A DNA stretch of 64,000 nt from Pseudophaeomoniella oleicola (Eukaryota; Ascomycota; Eurotiomycetes; Phaeomoniellales; Phaeomoniellaceae), in NCBI GenBank assembly GCA_003868215.1, contig QWDQ01000012.1, positions 186,001 through 250,000 of the forward strand. The letters are read 5' to 3'. A program made the position numbers and the translations under genes. This document shows, piece by piece, positions 57,091-64,000 of this stretch (positions are counted from its first letter, which is position 1; the number at the start of each line of letters is the position of its first letter). The notes below the pieces were generated by a model. It did not search any database, was not told the origin of the DNA, and was given only the letters and a program-made list of their open reading frames with translations.

Positions 57091-58942
57091 TCAGTCCACA
57101 TCGTCCGCCGAGGTATCGTCCGTCGTGCTGGCCTTCGCAACAGCTTGGGTTCGCTCAGGATAGAAGTCTATCTTCCCTCCTGACGAGATAATGCCAGTTC
57201 TATCATAATAAGTCCTGGCTCTCAAAAGAGGATCAAGGTCCCAGTATCCACCTCTCAACTGCTGAGCCAGCGCATCCCTCTCCTGCTTGAGCGCCGTTGC
57301 TTTACTCCCTGTGCCTGTTGCTATCCATTCAAACGTCTTCTTCTGAAATTCTAGAACTGTTCCGGCTCGGTCCTCAAGCAATTGATCCCTTCGCACCTTG
57401 GCATTAGGATCCAGTTCTGCAGCGGGCTTCTCATCGGGAATTTTGGGCTCGACATATTTGTATTCCCAGTTATCCTCACCGCCCAACTCCTTGATTATGT
57501 GACTTCGCTCAATGTACTCTTCCAGATCGTCCACTGACTTCGTGAAATGAATTTTCGAAGCCACAACGGGATCAAGCCATCCTTTGATAATATTCCAGAT
57601 CCCTTGGAAGATCCAAGGGGCCTTGTGTACAAGTACCGTCCCGAGAGACTCTGGGTAATTAGCCTCGAAACACTTGATCATGAACTTCACAGGTGCATAG
57701 TCCATGTTTGCAAGTGTGAAACCGCTCATATCGAATATAATGCACTAATATCAATATAAGCGTTGAACCATGGATATGAGGGGTCTGAGAGCCTGCACTT
57801 ACTGCTGTCTCTACTGGTGGGACGAGGAGTAGACGCGCAGTCTCGATGGTATAGACCGTAAATCTCTCGAGAGAGCTTTCGCTCTGCTCGCCTTGTTTAT
57901 GCAACCGTACCCGTACGTGACATAAAGGTCTTCCGTCCTTGTCCGTGCCATGTAGAAAGCTTTTCCCTAACCGCATCTGTGCGAGGAAATCTTCTCCTTC
58001 CTTTCCTTTTGCCTTGTCGCTAGATTGTGCAGCTTCCAAAGCCGCGGGCTCGCCATTTGCAACTATATCGTCATCAACATGGACCTCTTTACCACGCCAG
58101 CCCATTGTTGCGACCAGCATGATCAAAGCTTTCTCGATATCCCATTTGCGTGCTCGGAGGAACCGGAGTAAGAGACCGTCAGGGTGGTCACCTTTGACCA
58201 TGGACCAGAAAGCAGTACGGAGATCCTCAGGCGATTGTGTTGCAAGCACATTTTGAAACTCCTTGGTCTGTCCATACTTATCGTCCTCAGCTGCGGTAGC
58301 CGATGGAGTGTTTGCAGTGTTTGCTTCCGAATTTGCAGTTGCGGACTCCTTCCCCGATTTCTTCGAGCGAAAAATCCCTAATCGTTTTTTACTCTTCTTC
58401 TTATCGCCATCTGCGATTGACGACGCCGTGTCATCCGGGGTATCTATTGAAGCCGCATCCTCGATACTCGTACTCGCGGAGGACTCGGTAGGCGCAGGAG
58501 GATCCACCCCGAAGACTTTGAGTGTCGCAGCCCAGAATTCTCGCAGCTTGACTTCTTGTTCCTCTGTCAGATTGCCAAGGTGGCCGGGAGTAGCCTCGGC
58601 CAGCATCTCAACGTTGGGTAAGGGTTCTTGGATTTCACGGGAGACTTCAGGACGTTCGATTGTAGAGGCGGCTGTGTAATGATAGGTGATCGAAACTAGA
58701 GCGACAATACTGCCGACAACTGCGGCGCCGGCTATGCCTGTCCAAGATGCTGCCTGAAGTGTGGAAGTTGCGCGATGGTACTCCCTCCTGTGGGAGAATT
58801 GCGCGTCTCGAACGAACGCGCGTTGAGAGAATCCGCGAAAATTCGTCGCCCGATGATGACAGTCGACCTGCACAGACCAGAAAGGAGTGAAATGTGTAAG
58901 ATGGGAGGAGGGATTCAGGCGCGCATGAGGTCTGGAGAACAT
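57091..58942 (-). CDS. Sec14-like CRAL-TRIO lipid-transfer protein
   Basis: Two exons, complement(join(57091..57744,57803..58942)), 597 residues; a 58-nt intron joins PPVETA to CIIFDMSGFTLANMDY. An N-terminal arginine-rich, possibly mitochondrial presequence is followed by a hydrophobic segment at about 70-90 (GAAVVGSIVALVSITYHY). A polar Ser/Lys-rich linker leads to CRAL_TRIO_N (about 245-300, LLLRFLRARKWDIEKAL). The CRAL-TRIO pocket domain follows (about 330-490), with FTVYTIETAR, KCFEANYPESLGTVLVHKAP and KIHFTKSVDDLEEYI. The family binds and exchanges phospholipids such as phosphatidylinositol between membranes. It resembles the fungal Csr1-type group more than short Sec14, which is a judgement from length and layout. 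Confidence 0.9.
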
Positions 58943-59472
58943 TAATACGATCGAGAGAGATTTTCTGTCAATCCAGTTGGCGTTCTATAGTGCCCGGAGC
59001 CGAGCTTGCGGGCGTTTCTGGGTAGAAGAGGAGCTGAGTGGATTGGGGCCATGTCCTATGTCATCATCTAACGTAGTAAAAGTCCCTAAGATTAGTGACT
59101 TTACTTAGCACACTAAGTTAATACCTACGCCGCCTACGCCGCCTACGCCGCCAGAGCCGTAATCAGAAGACACCGGCTTCTCGGACCTTGGAGGATCCCC
59201 TTTCCGGCGTTCACAACAGACCCCTGACAATCAGGAGATATTACGATAGAATCTTCATAGCGAGATCACTACCTGCTATAATTATAATGCCAGTCTTACT
59301 GAGAGAAAGTGTGCCTATGGCGCTACGTTCATCAGCCTATATACTATGCTATACATACAACCCGTGAAGAGGAACAGCACATCATATTCCCAGCAAAGGC
59401 AGGCTGACATGAATTATCGGTGAGAAGGTCAAAACTTCTAGTAACTGTGACTGCAACCCATAGTATACATTC
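58943..59472. other. Intergenic region with 9-bp tandem repeat
   Basis: About 530 bp. CCTACGCCG is repeated three times at 59124-59150. No gene is seen; it contains the promoter of the Sec14-like gene and the 3' flank of the AP-3 mu gene. Confidence 0.5.
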
Positions 59473-61240
59473 TCATACACGTCGCTCCACTCCTCTCTTG
59501 CTAACAGTGAGGTATTTGACGCCTTTATAAGGCTTGACACCATCACCGAGTCCTTTCGATCTCGCCGTGTCCACCATTAGGCTATCGACCTTGATACCAC
59601 TGGGTAGCCATCCTCGGACTGAGAACGAAGCAGCCACCGACCTTGGCATCAAAGTCTTGTTTGCTGCAACCTTTTTGTTCTGGACCGATATTTGTTGGCC
59701 AGAGGGCGGACTGACTTTGCCTGCACGTGTTTTCTGCTTGTTTAGTGGTGATGCTGTCTGGTACGGTTCTGCAACTGCAGCTGTATCTTCGTCATAATAG
59801 CCAAGTAATGGATTGTTGGTCTTGTTTGAGCCATTGGTTTCTCCCGCGGCGTCGTCATTAAAAGTGGTGGTGTCTAGTGGTCCTACGATCGTGCCCGACA
59901 AGATGGCAGTGCCATTTACTGTAGCACCATCCTTCGTCGGAATTCTCCATTCGAGATTTCTATCCCATAATGAAAACGTCGCCTCCCCTCGGGAAGGCCG
60001 AAGATCTAAGATGTTCCGTACAGCTGCAGGGATGGGTACTGTGACAAGGACATTTTCCAACGCTGGGGTAGTAGAGCTGCCTGCAGAAGAACCACCGAAT
60101 GGAAAGGCGGGAGTCAATGTGCCAGATCGTCCAGTTCGCAGACCAGGCCTAGACAATGACGACCCGGGGAAATCGGTATTAAATGTCACTTGCACTTCGA
60201 AGTCAAGCCCTTGAGATCCTAGTCCTGTCCGCATATCGACCGTCACAGGAAGGAACAGTTTCTCTGTAGAGCTTGGAGGGCTGTCCGCGTTGGACAAGGA
60301 CGGCATCAGATCTACCTCATAGCCAGCAAGGATGAACTTGCCGTCTGGTGGAACAAACGATAACTCCCCAGGTTTCTCCTTCCATCTGGCAAGCCTTACG
60401 CAAGGGTGAAACACAGGTAATTGAAAAGAGCGAGAAACCCCAGAAGTCTTGTCACTACTGGTGCCTCCGGGGGCAGACAAGCTGAGCAGTAGATCAGGCA
60501 CACCAGATATTTTAGCTGTGAACGCTATGGACCCCGAGGAGATAGCCGATATTGGTCTGCCCGACGGTGCGAGGATCACTGATACTGTCTCCAGTATATC
60601 GACGTACAGCTCGTTTGAGGTATGCCGTACGTTTTGGCGCCTCCATGGTATAGATGGGCCGTTGTGTAGATTCGCAGTTGGTTTTAAAGACGATGACAAG
60701 CTACTAGATTGGCCGAGGGCAGGGGATGAACTGCAGAGTGGTCAACAGATTGGCTGCGTAGAGATCGGGGTTTCCTTACCTTGGCAGCCCGACCCCAGTG
60801 AGCAACTTCCCAATGAAATTGGGCGTTTCTATGGACTCCCTGAGGCTGTTCGGCTCAGTATTATTTATGATTCCCGCATCGCATATCTCTCCAAGTAACT
60901 GCGCAACTATATCGTAGTGTTCTTCGACCTTCGACGAGAGCAACGGTGCTCCAAGGAACTCCTCAAAGACGTCGACTACGCGATGTAGAAATTCAAGCAC
61001 AGCCACAGGGTCGACATCACGTCTGCTGGGCGTCAAGAGTAACAGATTCGAATATTGGATAGAAAAGACAGTGGTCGGAGGGGAGGCATCCGGTAGATAT
61101 ATCAGTGATGGTCGAGGCGCGGGGTGGGAGCGGTAAAGGGATAGGAGATGCTGAGCACTGGGCGGTCGAGATTGATAGACGTGTTCGACGATCGCATTAT
61201 TCTGATCGTCATAGATGTATAGGGCGTCTATCGTGCTCAT
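59473..61240 (-). CDS. apm3: AP-3 adaptor complex mu subunit
   Basis: Two exons, complement(join(59473..60730,60780..61240)), 572 residues; a 49-nt intron. The N-terminal longin-like domain (about 1-150) starts MSTIDALYIYDDQNNAIVEH and includes VLEFLHRVVDVFEEFLG and EHYDIVAQLLGEICDAGI. The mu-homology domain (about 195-570) begins PWRRQNVRHTSNELYVDI, the typical opening of mu subunits, and ends with ASFSVRGWLPSGIKVDSLMV. AP-3 sorts cargo such as alkaline phosphatase from Golgi to vacuole. Two low-complexity inserts lie in the MHD (about 355-380 and 455-500), as in other filamentous fungi. Confidence 0.92.
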
Positions 61241-61264
61241 CGTGTGCTTGCGTTGTGAAGTTCA

Positions 61265-61819
61265 ATGACAATGTCCGGGCATTCTCCGCATTTGAAGACC
61301 ATTCTGCCATACGAGGCCGCTTTACAGTATAAGCTTTCGAAGCTCTTGTCACATAGGAGTTACCTAGCGCAGGAGAAGCCTAGGCCTCTGGTGTGTGTGG
61401 AAACAGATCCCCTGTGTTTGATCGAAGGATTACTTCAGGCAGAGCTTAGTGAATCTGAGTCGCTTCTGAGATGGTTCTGCAAAGGCTGTTCGGTTCACGC
61501 GACAATGGCTTCGAATTCAACAATCCGGATGCGAACTTCAGCGGACGAGATCCCAATGATTGTCTCGAGTGTAGAGCCATCGGTATGTCAGCTCATTCTG
61601 CATTGCAATGACAGGACTGACCTCAGCGGGCATTCAGGTTCTGTCGCAATGACTTCACTGGGCATCTATACGTATCACACAGGCATGAAGAATCTAGCAG
61701 CGCAGCGAGCAATAATAGAAGCGAGTCGCTCCAAGTACAAAATGGCCTCGAGGAAATTTGGGATAGTAACCCTTGCAGCATCGCTAGTTGGCGCAGGGAT
61801 TTGGCGGGCACTCAACTGA
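61265..61819 (+). CDS. Possible small hypothetical protein
   Basis: An uninterrupted 184-residue frame starting MTMSGHSPHLKTILPYEAAL. It has several cysteines in the middle (LVCVETDPLCL, FCKGC) and a hydrophobic C-terminal segment (FGIVTLAASLVGAGIW) that could anchor it in a membrane. No family is recognised. Its start lies only 25 bp from the divergent AP-3 mu start, which leaves little room for a promoter, so it may be chance or need a different model. Confidence 0.4.
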   Translation: MTMSGHSPHLKTILPYEAALQYKLSKLLSHRSYLAQEKPRPLVCVETDPLCLIEGLLQAELSESESLLRWFCKGCSVHATMASNSTIRMRTSADEIPMIVSSVEPSVCQLILHCNDRTDLSGHSGSVAMTSLGIYTYHTGMKNLAAQRAIIEASRSKYKMASRKFGIVTLAASLVGAGIWRALN

Positions 61820-62082
61820 TACTCACCTCTACACGTTCACTTCAAAAGACAGGGTTCAATTTTAGGACAGGAGTATTGGTGTTGAAAAGGGAATATGCGC
61901 ATTGACTTGGGGGTATCAGAGCATTCAACATAACCGGTCTGATCTGTATATACTGGACACATCGCAGCTCCATCTAATGCTGCGTATGAACATGTTGTAA
62001 ACAATGTGAGAATTGACGCTTTCTGGCGTATGCAATGCTTGACGCTGATGAATGAACCCGAATCGGCTGCTGTAAGTCCTGC

Positions 62083-62919
62083 TCATACGAATCGTCCTCG
62101 CTTGCTTCCACCACCAGAGTTGTCCTTCCCTTCGCTATTGTCGAGATTGGATAGGTTGAAGAAATCAGGAACTTGGAATTTGCGTTTCGTGCCAGCATTG
62201 AATCGGACCTCACGCGTTCCTGACCGATGACCGTTATGAGAGTTGCCACTGTGCCGTTGTGACGTTCGCGAGCTTCGACTGTGGACTTCTAAGCGCATAG
62301 GAGCCGTGGCCGTTGCGTTGCCTCCATGGTGTTCCACGACGTTATCGGCTGCCACGTCGGAAGTAGACATGTCGGCATCCAAAGATACGCTTAATGGTGG
62401 TGCTGCGGTGAATGTAAACATAGTAGGGTTTGGTGGTGTTATGTCTTGTTGCTGGGGTGGAGATGTTGACGATCTTATAGGAGGTGCAGGGGAAGCTTCC
62501 TTGCGAACAGGAGATATGGTTCTTGACGGAGGTTGTAGGTTGTTGTTTTGTTGTCGAACGGGGGATGAGCTTCTCGTGCGAGATTCCTCATCGCCGTTGT
62601 CATCTTCATCATCGCTTGCACCTAGACCAACAGCTGGCCCTCTGGTATATCGCTCTGTTGCCCACTGCCGCACTTTCCAACCTTCACCATCCATAAGGCC
62701 GAGATTTCCTTTATCTAGGAAGACAAGGAGGTCTTCTAACGCATCTTGGTAGCCTTGTTGACGAGCATCAGATTGGCTTGCGGCAGCAGACTTGTATAGG
62801 TTGGTGACGGAGAGAGCAGCAGACTTGAAAGCCTGCAATAATTGCTCTGGTGATTGTGGTTTTGTGGAAAGCGGGGTAGAAGCTGGCAGAGAGTTATTGA
62901 GTGAACGCATCGAATCCAT
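62083..62919 (-). CDS. HAPSTR1/C16orf72-like protein
   Basis: A single-exon, 278-residue protein from MDSMRSLNNSLPAST; the frame extends 57 bases upstream, but this ATG gives the more family-like N-terminus. The conserved part is near the N-terminus (about 22-90): SPEQLLQAFKSAALSVTNLY, then GYQDALEDLLVFLDKGNLGL and EGWKVRQWATER. It resembles the DUF4588 family of human C16orf72 (HAPSTR1), a nuclear stress-response partner of the ubiquitin ligase HUWE1. The rest is Ser/Pro/Asn-rich and disordered with a basic C-terminal stretch (RFNAGTKRKFQVPDFF). The family match is from memory; transfer of function to fungi is inference. Confidence 0.72.
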   Translation of the reverse strand: MDSMRSLNNSLPASTPLSTKPQSPEQLLQAFKSAALSVTNLYKSAAASQSDARQQGYQDALEDLLVFLDKGNLGLMDGEGWKVRQWATERYTRGPAVGLGASDDEDDNGDEESRTRSSSPVRQQNNNLQPPSRTISPVRKEASPAPPIRSSTSPPQQQDITPPNPTMFTFTAAPPLSVSLDADMSTSDVAADNVVEHHGGNATATAPMRLEVHSRSSRTSQRHSGNSHNGHRSGTREVRFNAGTKRKFQVPDFFNLSNLDNSEGKDNSGGGSKRGRFV

Positions 62920-63568
62920 GCTGTTTAAAACCGGCACAGAAGCCACAAAAGAGACTAAAAGGCCAGAAGCTGGCAACAGTGAACGACTGCACTGAGCCTA
63001 AGAAGGTTGCCGATTGTGTCTGTCGCCCAGCGCTGATATCACGATTACCGGGTGGGAAAATATCGTTGATGGAAAGAAGAGCACGGTATAGGTTGTCGAA
63101 GTTCCCTGAATGGATGCGTCGAAGAAGAAGGACCTCGACCAAACAGAGGAAATTCAACTAAAGAGACCTGCTTTGGAATGGATATTGAAGGAGTGGGAAT
63201 GGCGGTTGTTTGGTTTGACGATGTGTAGGCAGATGATGACTTCTTTCTTGGTTCCTAGAAACTTCCGCAGTGATAACATGCGGTATCGGAAATTTCCGCT
63301 CTTCGGGGTGGGCGGCGCGTGAAGTCTATCTACGTGAAGACCAGCGGAGAGGCTCAAAATTGTGAGCACCTGCTACCCTTACACTTGCACTCCTCCCTTA
63401 CCCTCTTGAGCGCGACATATGTACGACTTTCCATCAACAACACCACGATCATCCTATTGATTATTCCCCGGACGTTGAAGCGCCTTCCACAAGCGCGCAG
63501 TATTGATTTCGGACGCGACTACCGGTATATAGTGAGGCCCAGAGGGCTTCACCGTTTGAGTGGCAGCG
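62920..63568. other. Divergent promoter region
   Basis: About 650 bp between the divergent HAPSTR1-like and ISWI genes. Short open frames on both strands have no recognised domain. It should hold both promoters and 5' leaders. Confidence 0.5.
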
Positions 63569-64000
63569 ATGGCTCCTAAAGGACGACGGAGCAATTCTGG
63601 CTCCCCTTCACAGATAGACACACCTATGACAGATGCCAACGACCCAGCACCTATGCGTACTGGTGCATTGGAGGTTTGTCTATACTTTCCATGCTGCCGC
63701 TTGAAGCGTGCTGTCCAATGGCAATGGCTAATATCGCGCAGGACCTGAACGATACTCCCGATTACACGGTCGGTCATCTAATCGCACATGTCTACTAGTA
63801 GTGGCCAGTTCTGACTATGACCTTAGGATTCGGACACAAATCCAAATACTACAGCAAGTAGTATCATAGGTGACTCTCCAGCAACGGACGGGCGCAAGAA
63901 GAGAGCAGAAGCCTTCCAGTTGCGGAAGTCTGTCTTGGGGAAGAAACATGGGCATCTTAACGAGTCGAAGGTTTGCATGTGTCAACTGCCTAAAGGAAGC
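63569..64000 (+). CDS. isw1: ISWI chromatin-remodelling ATPase, 5' part
   Basis: The gene runs off the window; exons seen are 63569..63673, 63742..63768 and 63827..63970, with the third intron open at the right edge. It starts MAPKGRRSNSGSPSQIDTPM. Splicing gives TPDYTDSDTNPNTTASSIIG and then RKKRAEAFQLRKSVLGKKHG and LNESK. This matches my memory of the N-terminus of fungal ISWI proteins, just before the EDDTIRRFRYLLGLTDLFRHF segment that would lie outside. ISWI enzymes space nucleosomes using ATP. The ATPase, HAND, SANT and SLIDE domains are not in the window, so the call rests on the N-terminus only. Confidence 0.7.

Noticed and set aside
58263-58679. 138-residue plus-strand open frame
   Set aside because: It is antisense to the linker of the Sec14-like protein and low in complexity.

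Overview
The window reads as nuclear DNA of a filamentous ascomycete (Pezizomycotina; the gene set looks Eurotiomycete-like, which is inference). The reasons are short introns of about 46-190 bases with fungal donor, branch (CTAAC, CTGAC) and acceptor signals, a lone dispersed 5S rRNA gene, and typical fungal families: HET, DUF7708-NACHT, Fungal_trans_2, GT90/CAP10, tannase, a hybrid histidine kinase and PTR2. No plasmid, organellar, CRISPR or retroviral feature was recognised. Exon coordinates were worked out by hand from splice signals, reading-frame continuity and family motifs. Every multi-exon model offered as intact sums to a whole number of codons.

Layout. 1-5.1 kb: the edge of a decayed or unrecognised acidic coding-like frame, then a gene-poor stretch with a 254-bp segment between 13-bp direct repeats. 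5.1-18.9 kb, mostly core genes: a 1297-residue protein whose N-terminus resembles an H2B-like plus H2A-like histone-fold pair, a VanZ-like membrane protein (minus), SAGA subunit Spt7, and an F-box/leucine-rich protein. 20.1-27.2 kb: a hybrid histidine kinase, an ABM-type dimeric barrel protein (minus), and a Fungal_trans_2 regulator with no zinc cluster. 27.6-40 kb, accessory and partly decaying: a HET-domain gene split by an in-frame stop, a truncated membrane-protein tail, a 769-residue membrane protein, a GT90 glycosyltransferase, and a kinase-like gene with two frame breaks. 40-44.7 kb: a secreted tannase/feruloyl esterase and a PTR2 peptide transporter (minus). 45.7-50 kb: a 5S rRNA fragment and an NLR-like DUF7708-NACHT-zinc finger-ankyrin gene. 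50.2-55.8 kb: a 13-exon Rad5/HLTF-like SNF2-RING ATPase (minus), a TA-flanked MITE, a complete 5S rRNA gene, and a HIT protein with five exons (minus). 57-64 kb, core: a Sec14/CRAL-TRIO protein, the AP-3 mu subunit, a HAPSTR1/C16orf72-like protein (all minus), and the 5' end of an ISWI ATPase gene (plus) running off the window.

How the genes relate. There is no biosynthetic cluster and there are no operons; most genes look independently transcribed. Four entries concern chromatin (histone-fold protein, Spt7, SNF2-RING, ISWI), two concern incompatibility or innate-type immunity (HET, NACHT), and two concern extracellular nutrition (tannase, PTR2). The strongest candidate for something little described is the histone-fold doublet protein at 5.1-9.0 kb, with its repeated D-L-x-[DE]-F-[LI]-R tail motif.
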